This document shows positions 15,050 to 22,714 of a DNA stretch of 64,000 nucleotides, piece after piece. A program made the translations under genes and the position numbers. The notes below the pieces were generated by a model, which was given only the letters and a program-made list of their open reading frames with translations, had not been told where the DNA came from and did not search any database. The DNA comes from JAXMHN01 sp964578605 (GTDB lineage Bacteria > Verrucomicrobiota > Verrucomicrobiia > Limisphaerales > SIBE01): positions 4,566 through 68,565 of the forward strand of contig CAZODO010000017.1 in NCBI GenBank assembly GCA_964578605.1. The letters are read 5' to 3'. Numbering within the stretch: position 1 is the first letter of the stretch; every line of letters begins with the position of its first letter.

Positions 15050-16482
15050 AACCCATCCCTTTCACGGACGCCATCGACAAGCTCGGCCGCAAGTCCATCA
15101 TCGGCTCCAGCCTGAACTCCGAGCAATGGTCCCGCGTGCCCTTGGCTCTGCGCGAGCGCGCGTTCTTCAGTGCCACCATTGAGTCCACCAGGTTCCTCCA
15201 GCGTGCCCGCGACAGCATCGGCGATTTTCTATCGGCTGCCCGCGAAGAAATCACCCTTCCAGACGGCTCCAAGACCACTGCTATCAAGACCGGCAGCCGG
15301 GCCGACTTCGTCAAGCAGACGCAGGATTTCGCCTATGCCGAAGGCATGGGCCCGATCGATCCCAAGCACGTCGGCACCATCCGTGACATCCGCACCGAAA
15401 AGCGCCTTGGCCTTATCTTCGACACCCAGGTCCGCCAGGCCCAGGATTACGGCTGGTGGAAGCAGGGCCAGGATCCCGCCGTCCTGGACGCCTACCCGGC
15501 CCAGCGCTTCATCCGCGAGCGGGAGGTCAAGCAGGAACGCGACTACCACCGTTTTCACGAAAACGAAGTTCAGTTGAAGAGCGACCTCGGATTCTGGAAG
15601 GCGCTGAACCGCGACTTCGGCGTCCCGTGGGGCCCGTGGGGTTGGGGCTGTGGCCACGACGTCGAGGACGTCGACCGCGAAGAAGCCGAACGTCTGGGCC
15701 TCATTGCGCCCGGTGAGCGCGCTAAACCTGTCGAGCAAGAGTTCAACGACGAACTCGAAGCCAGCGTCCGCGGCCTCGACGACGACATGCGCCGGAGTCT
15801 GGCTGATGCCTTCGGCGACCAGATCCAAATTGACGGTGATAACATCCAATGGAAAGGTGGCACACATGAGCGAACCCAACCGCAAACACGAGTTGGTCGA
15901 AGTGAATCCAGACGGGAGCCTGACCAGGCATCCGATCTCGCCAGAAGAGTCAGCGAGGCTGCACGAGGAATTCTTGAAGGTTTTCGATCCGGAGACACTG
16001 GTGCCCCGCTCGCACCTCAAGTATCTCAAGGGGGAGCGGCAAGCCTCGGTGCCGTCGCCAACGGCCGCAAGCCCCTCTACCACGAAGAATTCTTCCCCGG
16101 AGAAGCCGAAGCCGTAGCCGAGCATCTCAGGTCCCGCCTTCCTCGATCTGTCCAGATCACGGCCAAAGAGAACCATCTCTACGCCTACCGTCCAGACGTG
16201 GTCCAGCGGGTCGTTGATGCAGCCCCCGACGATTACCCTGGCGACTCCCTTTTCGAGAAGATTGAGCGTGCGACCCTGTCCGGCACCAACGGCCAACTCC
16301 TGGGCTACGGTGCCTGGACAATGCTCCAACCAGGCCGCGTCCTGGTGACCATTTTCGACCCCGCCAAACGGCCTATCTTCGGCTTCTACTCCCTTCGCGA
16401 ATCCGCCGAGCGCTACGCCATCGAGCGCACCAAAGATTTCACTGACGCCTTCGGCCCCGGCTACACCTTCAAAATCTCATGA
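15037..16482 (+). CDS. MuF-like minor head protein frame with out-of-frame middle
   Basis: About residues 1-270 look like a phage head-morphogenesis (MuF-type) protein: SFTDAIDKLG-like start, VPLALRERAFFSATIESTR, then a VGTIRDIRTEKRLGLIFDTQ region. From codon 277 (15866) to about codon 340 the frame reads as low-complexity Arg/Ser/Gly sequence with poor third-position GC, while another frame codes there. From about 16065 the frame again looks real (YHEEFFPGEAEAVAEHL, then VTIFDPAKRPIFGFYSLRES). So the open frame may join two genes, or a frameshift has occurred. MuF proteins often carry C-terminal toxin-like domains, so the last 135 residues deserve a check. Confidence 0.6.
   Translation: MQFIKPIPFTDAIDKLGRKSIIGSSLNSEQWSRVPLALRERAFFSATIESTRFLQRARDSIGDFLSAAREEITLPDGSKTTAIKTGSRADFVKQTQDFAYAEGMGPIDPKHVGTIRDIRTEKRLGLIFDTQVRQAQDYGWWKQGQDPAVLDAYPAQRFIREREVKQERDYHRFHENEVQLKSDLGFWKALNRDFGVPWGPWGWGCGHDVEDVDREEAERLGLIAPGERAKPVEQEFNDELEASVRGLDDDMRRSLADAFGDQIQIDGDNIQWKGGTHERTQPQTRVGRSESRREPDQASDLARRVSEAARGILEGFRSGDTGAPLAPQVSQGGAASLGAVANGRKPLYHEEFFPGEAEAVAEHLRSRLPRSVQITAKENHLYAYRPDVVQRVVDAAPDDYPGDSLFEKIERATLSGTNGQLLGYGAWTMLQPGRVLVTIFDPAKRPIFGFYSLRESAERYAIERTKDFTDAFGPGYTFKIS
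15866..16117 (+). CDS. Small protein overprinted on the MuF frame, 83 aa
   Basis: In the frame +1 relative to the MuF frame, an ATG preceded by GGAAAGGTGG opens a coding-like stretch: MSEPNRKHELVEVNPDGSLT, then HPISPEESARLHEEFLKVFD. By eye about three quarters of its codons end in G or C against under half in the overlapping MuF frame, so this is probably the true coding frame from 15866 to about 16050. The last 20 codons (SVPSPTAASPSTTKNS) are low-complexity and the real protein may instead shift into the frame that continues to 16482. No function recognised. Confidence 0.5.
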   Translation: MSEPNRKHELVEVNPDGSLTRHPISPEESARLHEEFLKVFDPETLVPRSHLKYLKGERQASVPSPTAASPSTTKNSSPEKPKP

Positions 16483-16802
16483 GAAAATCTTTAGTCGGAC
16501 GGATCGGCAAGCAGAGGCCCTCTCACGATTGGGAGTCCCGCGACTACGCTCTGCCGGTGATCCCGTGCTCAATGACGGTCTGCCCGGTCAACCGACATGG
16601 AAAATGCGCCTCCCCGGCCGCCATAAAGGTCGGAGCTGATGGGCGCTGTACGACGGGCCAAGACTTCAAGGCAAACCCTGTAGTCCAGTCCAATCAGCCC
16701 CCGCGGTGTAAGTGGTGTGGCGGCCTTATCCGCCCGAACCCGGCAAACCTTTCCTGGGAGCATATCGGAGAGAAGCTGAGTCACGCCGCTGAACCGAGAT
16801 GA
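16479..16802 (+). CDS. Cys-rich zinc-binding early phage protein
   Basis: This 107-residue protein has two Cys clusters: CSMTVCPVNRHGKC ending in a further Cys (near residues 30-62) and CKWCGG (near 80). Spacing suggests one or two zinc ribbons. It starts in an ATGA overlap with the preceding frame and ends in an ATGA overlap with the nucleotidyltransferase, so it is probably co-translated with that enzyme. Function unknown; a nucleic-acid-binding partner is possible. Confidence 0.55.
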   Translation: MRKSLVGRIGKQRPSHDWESRDYALPVIPCSMTVCPVNRHGKCASPAAIKVGADGRCTTGQDFKANPVVQSNQPPRCKWCGGLIRPNPANLSWEHIGEKLSHAAEPR

Positions 16803-17332
16803 GCCTCCCCCTCGCCACCGCTGAGCGGATCGGCGCCAAGATCGCTGGCGAGCTCACACCCTTTTGCGACCAGATCCAGGTCGCGGGATCCATCCGCCGG
16901 CGCCGCCCGACCGTCAATGACATCGACCTGGTCGTCCTCCCTAAGCCCGGCCGAGCCGAGGCCGTGCGCGAGCGCTGCATGCGCAATGCAATCCGCGTGC
17001 AGACCGAAGGCGAGATGACCCTCGTCGTTTACCTGCGGTACCCTCCTGCCGGGCCGGACGGCCTCCAGCTCGACGTCTGGATTGCCACACCCGCGGTCGC
17101 CGACCTTTTCGGTGGCACCCCCACCAACTTTGGGACCCTCTTGCTCTGCCGGACCGGCAGCCGGGAGCACAACATCCGCCTGGTGGTCCGGGCGGAGAAA
17201 ATGGGCTATCGCTGGAACCCCTACCATGGTGTCTACGACGGCCACGGTCGATGCCTCGCCAGGGCCACCGAGGAGGACGTCTTCAAAGTCCTGGGCCTCG
17301 ACTTCGTCCGCCCCGAGGACCGCGAAGTCTGA
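16799..17332 (+). CDS. Standalone PolX-type nucleotidyltransferase (palm and thumb only)
   Basis: The 177-residue protein has the polymerase-beta active site: AGSIRRRRPTVNDIDLVVLP (Gly30-Ser31, Asp41, Asp43) and the third acid in LQLDVW (Asp92). The C-terminal part matches the PolX thumb: TNFGTLLLCRTGSREHNIRL then KMGYRWNPYHGVY. The 8-kDa lyase domain, the HhH motifs and any PHP domain of bacterial PolX are absent. It may fill gaps left by transposition or modify ends. This is the last gene of the rightward operon and overlaps the preceding Cys-rich gene by ATGA. Confidence 0.8.
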   Translation: MSLPLATAERIGAKIAGELTPFCDQIQVAGSIRRRRPTVNDIDLVVLPKPGRAEAVRERCMRNAIRVQTEGEMTLVVYLRYPPAGPDGLQLDVWIATPAVADLFGGTPTNFGTLLLCRTGSREHNIRLVVRAEKMGYRWNPYHGVYDGHGRCLARATEEDVFKVLGLDFVRPEDREV

Positions 17333-17371
17333 CCCTTCTGAACCGGCCCGATCCGGCCAGGCCGCCGACCC

Positions 17372-17504
17372 TTTTCAAACTTTCTGCGGGGAGTGTCCGG
17401 CCGGCGGCCTTTTCAAACTTTAACTCCGGCCATCAAAACCGAGGTAAGTCGCGCTCCTTCTGGATGTTCCATCGAAAATCACGGTTTTTCAAACTATCTG
17501 CGGG
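17372..17504 (+). repeat. Three phased TTTTCAAAC repeats, probable prophage end sites
   Basis: TTTTCAAACT occurs at 17372, 17410 and 17486; copies 1 and 3 continue as TTCTGCGGG and ATCTGCGGG. Start spacings are 38 and 76 bp (1x and 2x 38). All are in the same orientation, between the last phage gene and the tRNA. Mu-like ends carry several transposase-binding sites, so these are candidates for the right-end sites. The left end is outside the window and cannot be compared. Confidence 0.6.
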
Positions 17505-17533
17505 TAAGCTGCCTGCCTTTTGGAAATGGAGCA

Positions 17534-17608
17534 TGGTGCGCGCTGCAGGATTTGAACCTGCGACCCCCAGTGTGTGATACTGATGCTCTACCGCTGAGCT
17601 AAGCGCGC
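17534..17608 (-). tRNA. tRNA-Val (anticodon CAC), CCA encoded
   Basis: The minus strand folds into a full cloverleaf. The acceptor stem GCGCGCT/AGCGCGC and D arm GCTC-AGCGGTA-GAGC pair fully. The anticodon arm has stem TCAGT/ACTGG and loop ATCACAC, giving anticodon CAC. The T arm is GCAGG-TTCAAAT-CCTGC. The discriminator A is followed by an encoded CCA at 17534-17536. The 3' end faces the prophage; the nearest prophage end repeat is 30 bp away. Confidence 0.95.
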
Positions 17609-17658
17609 AGTGGTGGACAAGCTACCGGCCTTCAGAAACAATTCAAGAATTTCCTGCG

Positions 17659-18615
17659 ATGACAATGTTGCGACCAGAAATTCTCGCCTTTGGCGAACTG
17701 CTCTGGGATCTGCTGCCCTCCGGTCCTGTCCTGGGAGGCGCGCCCGCGAATTTCGCCTTCCGAATGAACACCTTGGGCGCCCCAACGCGGCTGGTCTCGC
17801 GCCTCGGGCGTGATGCGCTCGGTCAAGAGGCCTTCGCGCAATTAACCGCGCTGGGAATGGACACCTCCCAGATCCAGTGGGATGACGCGCTTCCGACCGG
17901 GACCGTGCCGGTGCGGCTCGATATTCGAGGCAACCCTGAGTTCACGATTGTGCCAAACGTGGCCTATGACCAAATCGAATGCACCGACGCTCTGGCGGAG
18001 TTGGCGGGCCAGGTCAAGTGCATCTGCTTTGGCACGCTGGTGCAACGGACCAAGTGCAGCCGCCGAACGCTGCGAACGCTTCTCTCAAAGGCACCGAGTG
18101 CTTTGAAGCTGCTCGATCTGAACTTGCGGAAGGAGTGTTACACCGAGCAAACGATCGCGGAATCGCTCGAACGGGCGAACATCCTCAAGCTGAACGAGGC
18201 CGAGATGAACCATTTGGCCGCCCTTTTTGGTCTTCCAACGGGTTCTCTCGAGGGTTTCGCGCGGGCGGCAATTGAGCAATGGAATCTTACGCATTGCCTG
18301 GTGACGCTCGGCGAATGGGGCGCCTTTGCCGCGTCGGCCCAAGGGGAAGCGGCCTATTCGCCCGGATACGAGGTGGAACTCGCGGATACGTGCGGATCCG
18401 GGGACGCGTTTTCGGCCGGGTTCCTTTACGAGCTTCTCCGGGGGCAAACCACCGTGCGCTGCGTTGAAGCGGGCAATGCCCTCGGCGCGATAGTGGCTAC
18501 TCAGCATGGGGCCACGCAGCCCATTTCAGCAGCGGACCTGGCGGGCTTTCAGAAGCGCAAGATCCCACGGCGATCCAAGCCGGACTTGGAGCGGCTTCAC
18601 GCAGCGGGAAGTTGA
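17659..18615 (+). CDS. PfkB-family sugar kinase (fructokinase-like)
   Basis: This ATP-dependent carbohydrate kinase probably phosphorylates fructose or a related sugar in the cytoplasm. The 318-residue protein has the ribokinase fold signatures: LGGAPANFAFRMNTLGA near residue 27 (substrate binding) and the catalytic PfkB signature ADTCGSGDAFSAGFLYELL near residue 247, with Asp253 as the expected base. LLDLNLRKECYT in the middle matches fructokinases. It lies 51 bp from tRNA-Val and faces away from it. No adjacent sugar transporter indicates the substrate, so the exact sugar is open. Confidence 0.85.
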   Translation: MTMLRPEILAFGELLWDLLPSGPVLGGAPANFAFRMNTLGAPTRLVSRLGRDALGQEAFAQLTALGMDTSQIQWDDALPTGTVPVRLDIRGNPEFTIVPNVAYDQIECTDALAELAGQVKCICFGTLVQRTKCSRRTLRTLLSKAPSALKLLDLNLRKECYTEQTIAESLERANILKLNEAEMNHLAALFGLPTGSLEGFARAAIEQWNLTHCLVTLGEWGAFAASAQGEAAYSPGYEVELADTCGSGDAFSAGFLYELLRGQTTVRCVEAGNALGAIVATQHGATQPISAADLAGFQKRKIPRRSKPDLERLHAAGS

Positions 18616-18690
18616 GAAGCCTTGCCGAGCCTGTCCGCGCGAGGCTAAGCTCGCCGCCAATGATGTCGCGAATAACCGTCTGATGCTCGC

Positions 18691-20043
18691 ATGGCAACCC
18701 AGACGTATCTTACTGCCCCGGTGAAGACGGACAAAGTGCCGCCGGGGATTCCCTATATCATAGGAAACGAAGCTGCCGAACGGTTCAGTTATTACGGCAT
18801 GAATTCGATCCTGGTGATCTTCATGACCCACTTCCTGCTGAATGCGAGCGGGCAGCCGGATTACATGTCGAAGGAGCAGGCCAGTGCCTGGTACCACACG
18901 TTCGTGTCGGCGGTCTACTTCCTGCCGCTGATGGGTGCGTTGCTGGCCGATGCGATCATTGGGAAGTACTGGACGATCATGTCGCTCTCGATCGTTTATT
19001 GCCTGGGACACCTCGCGCTCGCCATCGACCACACGCGCATTGGGCTGGCCATTGGGTTGGCGCTCATCGCGCTCGGCGCGGGCGGAATCAAGCCGTGCGT
19101 GTCCGCCAATGTTGGCGACCAATTTGGAAAGGGAAACGAGCACCTGCTGACCCGGGTGTTTAGCTGGTTTTATTTCGCGATCAATGTCGGTTCGATGTTC
19201 TCGACCATCCTGATTCCGGCGCTTCTGGAAACGCGAGGCCCGAGCATCGCGTTTGGCATTCCGGGGGTGCTCATGCTGATCGCGACCATCATCTTCTGGA
19301 TGGGACGCAAAAAGTTCGTCCATATTCCTCCGGCAGGATTGCGCAACTACGCCCGGGAGATTTTCACTTGGGACACGCTCAAGATTGCGGTGAATTTGCT
19401 TATCCCGGTTCCGTTCGTGGCGATTTTCTGGGGGCTCTGGCAGCAGAACTTTTCGTCCTGGGTCCTTCAAGCGGAGCAGATGGACCGGCATCTGTTTGGG
19501 CGCGAATGGCTTCCCGCCCAGATCCAGACGGTCAATCCGGGATTTATTCTCCTGTTGCTGCCGGTGTTTTCGTATGTGATCTATCCGGCGGTCAACCGCG
19601 TTTTCCGACTGACACCGCTGCGCAAGATTGGCTGTGGCTTGTTTGCGTCGACGATCGCCTTCCTGATCGTGGCCGCCATCCAGGGGCGCATCGATGCCGG
19701 GGCGAGGCCGCATATCTGGTGGCAAATTCTCGCGTTTCTGTTCCTCACGGCGTCGGAGATTATGGTCTCTGTGACGCACCTGGAATTTGCCTACACACAA
19801 GCTCCCAAGAAGCTGAAATCGCTGGTGATGTGCACTTACTTGGGCGCGATCTCGCTGGGCAATGTCTTCACCGCCCTGGTCAACTTCTGGATCCAGAACC
19901 CGGACGGTTCCGCCAAGCTTGCCGGGGCAGCTTATTTCTACTTCTTCGTGAAGGTGATGCTTGTCACGGCTGTCCTGTTTGTGATCGTCTCGCCGTTCTA
20001 CCGGGGAAGAACCTATACCCAGGACGAAGCCGAGCCAGCCTGA
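18691..20043 (+). CDS. Proton-dependent oligopeptide (POT/PTR) transporter
   Basis: This inner-membrane symporter imports di- and tripeptides with protons. The 450-residue protein has about 12 membrane segments. The first helix carries the POT proton-site motif ERFSYYGM (ExxER form NEAAERF near residue 28), and the family signature around residues 145-170 reads GKGNEHLLTRVFSWFYFAIN. LGAGGIKPCVSANVGDQF in loop 2-3 is also typical. It lies 75 bp after the sugar kinase and may be cotranscribed, although no functional link is evident. Confidence 0.88.
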   Translation: MATQTYLTAPVKTDKVPPGIPYIIGNEAAERFSYYGMNSILVIFMTHFLLNASGQPDYMSKEQASAWYHTFVSAVYFLPLMGALLADAIIGKYWTIMSLSIVYCLGHLALAIDHTRIGLAIGLALIALGAGGIKPCVSANVGDQFGKGNEHLLTRVFSWFYFAINVGSMFSTILIPALLETRGPSIAFGIPGVLMLIATIIFWMGRKKFVHIPPAGLRNYAREIFTWDTLKIAVNLLIPVPFVAIFWGLWQQNFSSWVLQAEQMDRHLFGREWLPAQIQTVNPGFILLLLPVFSYVIYPAVNRVFRLTPLRKIGCGLFASTIAFLIVAAIQGRIDAGARPHIWWQILAFLFLTASEIMVSVTHLEFAYTQAPKKLKSLVMCTYLGAISLGNVFTALVNFWIQNPDGSAKLAGAAYFYFFVKVMLVTAVLFVIVSPFYRGRTYTQDEAEPA

Positions 20044-20061
20044 CTCGGTTTTCTGCGAGCC

Positions 20062-21210
20062 ATGAGCCTGCTCTTTCGACTCCGGCGCCGCCTGGCTGAA
20101 CTCGTCCTGCGGGGCCGGTTGCTTGATCTGTGGGTCCGGCGCAAGATTCGCCGCCTGGAGCGTCATTACCAGCGCGAGTTGGTCGCCCGATCTCAAGCCG
20201 CACCCGCTCGGCCGGCGCCGCGCCCGCATCTGAGACGGCATCCCCGGCGCATCCTGCTCATCAGCGATTTTCAGTGGGAAGGCAAGGAACTGGTGCCGGA
20301 ACTCGAGAAAATCTGCCCGGTCGATGCGCTCAATCTGCATCCGGCGTTGACGGCCGCCGAAGACAGGCGGGTCGCGCCTCCGGAGGTGGTCGTTGCGGAA
20401 CTGCGCAACTGGGTCGCAACGCATCATGCCTCGCACCCGGACGTAATTCTCTTCTATGTCCGCCCTGCGCTGCTCTCGAACGAGGCTTTTCATGTGATCC
20501 GGATGGCTTTCGCCTGTCCGGTCCTGGGGATGAACCTGGACGACAAGATTCAGTACCTGGACTACGGGACTTTCTCGGAGCGGAACGATCATTACGAGCA
20601 ATGGACGCCTTCGTTCGATCTAAACCTGACCAACGTGCGCGCCGTCACGGACTGGTACAAGGCGTCGGGTTCCGCCGTGTATTACATGCCCGAAGGATAC
20701 CATGCGAAGACGGAGCCGCCGGAGGGGCAGCCAGCTTACCGTCACGAAATGGCTTTTGTGGGCAGTTGGCGTGCGGAACGGGCCGAGCTCTACCGGCGGT
20801 TGCGCCGCCTCAACGTGCCCTTGGAAGTGTTTGGATGGGGATGGCCCAACGCCCAGGAAGGCTCTGCGCCGGAGAAGATCTACCGTTCCAGCATGCTGAC
20901 CCTCGGCATAGGCTTTGCATCTCCGTCGACGGTTTTGACGACGCTGAAGACGCGCGATTTCGAGTGCCCCGGGGCGGGGGCCTGTTACCTCACGACCTAT
21001 AATTGGGAATTGGCCCTCCATTACGAGCTGGGAAAAGAAATTCTCTGCTACCGTTCCGTGGAGGAGATCGTTGAGCTGTTCGCGTTTTACAGGCGCCGGC
21101 CCGAAGCGTGTTGGAAGATCGCGCAAGCGGCCTACCGCCGATGCCTGAGGGAACACACCTGGGAGAAGCGCTTCCGCAAGCTTTTCGAAGAGACCGGCAT
21201 TGCGGGGTGA
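20062..21210 (+). CDS. CgeB-like glycosyltransferase
   Basis: This 382-residue protein has a basic N-terminus, a Rossmann-like first half (RRILLISDFQWEGKELVPEL) and a second half with the nucleotide-sugar site region: MAFVGSWRAERAELYRRLRR, GWGWPN, and the typical TRDFECPGAGACYLTTYNWE followed by HYELGKEILCYRSVEEIVEL. This is the GT-B-type pattern of the CgeB/spore-maturation glycosyltransferases. No membrane segment is evident. It starts 18 bp after the transporter. Acceptor and sugar are unknown. Confidence 0.75.
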   Translation: MSLLFRLRRRLAELVLRGRLLDLWVRRKIRRLERHYQRELVARSQAAPARPAPRPHLRRHPRRILLISDFQWEGKELVPELEKICPVDALNLHPALTAAEDRRVAPPEVVVAELRNWVATHHASHPDVILFYVRPALLSNEAFHVIRMAFACPVLGMNLDDKIQYLDYGTFSERNDHYEQWTPSFDLNLTNVRAVTDWYKASGSAVYYMPEGYHAKTEPPEGQPAYRHEMAFVGSWRAERAELYRRLRRLNVPLEVFGWGWPNAQEGSAPEKIYRSSMLTLGIGFASPSTVLTTLKTRDFECPGAGACYLTTYNWELALHYELGKEILCYRSVEEIVELFAFYRRRPEACWKIAQAAYRRCLREHTWEKRFRKLFEETGIAG

Positions 21211-21313
21211 GCCGGCTGGACCGCCGGGTCGCTGCGATCTGATTTGACCAAGGCATTCCCGATTCCTATGCTCAGCCGCAATTGGATAACGGAAGTGACC
21301 CGGGAGGAAAACT

Positions 21314-21742
21314 ATGCTGCTGAAAGCCAATCGAGTCGATACGTGGGCTGCGTCAGTTGAGGACTGTCCTGGCAGCCTGGCCGAGAAGTTAAACGCGCTC
21401 GCCGGAGCGGGCGTGAACCTGGAAGTCGTCATCGCGCGGCGCGCGCCCGAGAAGCCGGGAACGGGAGTCGTGTTTGCTGCCCCGATCGAGGGAGCCCCGC
21501 AGATCCGGGTCGCGAAGGAAGTCGGCTTCGCGAAAACCACCACGCTCTACTCGGTGCGGGTCGAAGGACCCAACAAACCAGGACACGGCGTGAACATTGT
21601 CCAGGCGGTCGCAGCGAAAGGCATCAACTTGCGCGGTTTCACAGCGGCGGCGATCGGCACGAAGTTCGTCGCTTACCTTTCGCTCGATTCTGCCGCCGAT
21701 GCGGCGAAAGCGCTGCGCGTGTTGAAAAACCTGTACCGCTGA
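21314..21742 (+). CDS. Tandem ACT-domain protein
   Basis: The 142-residue protein contains two ACT domains: DTWAASVEDCPGSLAEKLNA with LAGAGVNLEVVIARR, and SVRVEGPNKPGHGVNIVQAV with AAKGINLRGFTAAAIG. ACT domains bind small ligands, usually amino acids, and regulate enzymes. Standalone ACT proteins of this size are usually cytoplasmic regulators; no catalytic domain is present. A strong GGAGG ribosome-binding site precedes the ATG. No clear partner enzyme is adjacent. Confidence 0.8.
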   Translation: MLLKANRVDTWAASVEDCPGSLAEKLNALAGAGVNLEVVIARRAPEKPGTGVVFAAPIEGAPQIRVAKEVGFAKTTTLYSVRVEGPNKPGHGVNIVQAVAAKGINLRGFTAAAIGTKFVAYLSLDSAADAAKALRVLKNLYR

Positions 21743-21781
21743 GGCTCGCCGCGCCAATGCCGGCTGGGCAGGGGAGGCGGC

Positions 21782-21803
21782 TCGGCCCGCTGCGGGCCGA
21801 TTT
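21782..21803 (+). terminator. Possible terminator hairpin after ACT gene
   Basis: TCGGCCCGC and GCGGGCCGA are perfect complements separated by one T (effectively a shorter stem with a 3-nt loop), followed by TTTGTGATTTG. The T tract is short, so the call is tentative. Confidence 0.4.
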
Positions 21804-21898
21804 GTGATTTGCGAGTGGCCGGCTCCGGCCGGGCGGCCCGGCCTCACTGGATCGCCCTTTGACAAGGGTCCAGGCTGGGTGCATAAAGCAAGGGCCCA

Positions 21899-22684
21899 AT
21901 GGCCTTTCAATTTGTCTTTTTAGGATCAGGAACGTCGCAGGGAGTGCCGGTGATCGGCAAAGAGTACCCCGCGGCGTTTTTGGCCAACCCGAAAAACCAC
22001 CGGACCCGGCCCTCCATTTACCTCGAGACGGACCATTTGAAGCTGGTCGTGGATACAACTCCGGAGTTCCGTCTCCAATGCCTCCGCGAGAAGATCACCT
22101 GGCTCGATGCCGTGATTTTCACCCATTCGCATGCGGACCACGTCATGGGGCTCGATGATTGCCGCCGCTTTTGCGATCTGCGCAACGGTCCGCTGCCGAT
22201 TTACGCGAGCGCGGCCACGCTGACCGATCTGGAGCGCATTTTCATTTATGCTTTCAAGAACGGGCCCATCCCGAAGGGCTACTTTATCCCGGAGCCGCAC
22301 GTGATCGACGGTCCGTTCGAGTTGAAAGACCTCACCATCACCCCCCTGTCGCTCCCGCACGGGTCCATTCGCGTCAATGGCTACCTTTTTTGCCAGGACG
22401 GGAGAAAAAGGCTTGCCTACATGAGTGACTGCAAAGAAGTACCTAACGACGTCGTGGACAAGGTTCGCGGATCGGAAATCGTGGTGTTGGACGCGCTCCG
22501 GCGGGAGCCGCACTGGACCCATATGTGCCTGGATGAGGCGTTGACGACGGCGCGGCGGATTGGGGCGCCTCAGACGTATTTAACCCACCTCACCCACGAG
22601 TACGACCACGATGTGGACCAGGCCGAAATGCCTCCGGGAGTCGCCCTGGCTCACGACGGGCTGAGGGTCCGCTTGAGGGCGTGA
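21899..22684 (+). CDS. MBL-fold metallo-hydrolase (PhnP-like)
   Basis: This 261-residue metallo-beta-lactamase-fold enzyme begins FVFLGSGTSQGVPVIGKEYP, the start seen in PhnP/RNase-Z-like phosphodiesterases. The metal site is THSHADHVMGLDD (HxHxDH near residues 76-81); AYMSDCKE supplies the bridging Asp, and a His near residue 234 in LTHLTHEYDHD completes the set. PhnP itself hydrolyses cyclic ribose phosphates, but no phn genes are nearby, so the substrate is open. Cytoplasmic. Confidence 0.85.
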   Translation: MAFQFVFLGSGTSQGVPVIGKEYPAAFLANPKNHRTRPSIYLETDHLKLVVDTTPEFRLQCLREKITWLDAVIFTHSHADHVMGLDDCRRFCDLRNGPLPIYASAATLTDLERIFIYAFKNGPIPKGYFIPEPHVIDGPFELKDLTITPLSLPHGSIRVNGYLFCQDGRKRLAYMSDCKEVPNDVVDKVRGSEIVVLDALRREPHWTHMCLDEALTTARRIGAPQTYLTHLTHEYDHDVDQAEMPPGVALAHDGLRVRLRA

Positions 22685-22714
22685 TCCGCGCGAAACGTTT
22701 CGAGGAGATTGCCA

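Larger units (their letters stand above)
1..17533. mobile_element. Mu-like (transposable) prophage, right part; left end outside window
   Basis: This stretch carries a MuA-like DDE transposase, a MuB-like ATPase and Gam, plus late genes in Mu order (gp25-, gp27- and gp28-like), with a repressor and divergent promoters between the two arms. Early genes run rightwards to about 17.33 kb and late genes run leftwards off the window, so the control region is internal rather than at one end as in phage Mu. The right boundary is inferred from the last phage gene, three phased repeats and the start of tRNA-Val at 17534; the exact terminal base is not determined. No tyrosine or serine integrase is visible. 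Short, overlapping genes throughout suggest an intact element. Confidence 0.85.

Noticed and set aside
17534..17608. Classical integrase-type attachment site at tRNA-Val
   Set aside because: No tyrosine or serine integrase is present; the element encodes a MuA-like transposase, so insertion beside the tRNA may be coincidental.
18526..20601. 691-codon open frame on the minus strand opposite the POT transporter
   Set aside because: It is antisense to a clear membrane transporter and a glycosyltransferase, is rich in Arg/Gln/His/Asp as expected of a complementary-frame shadow, and shows no domain.
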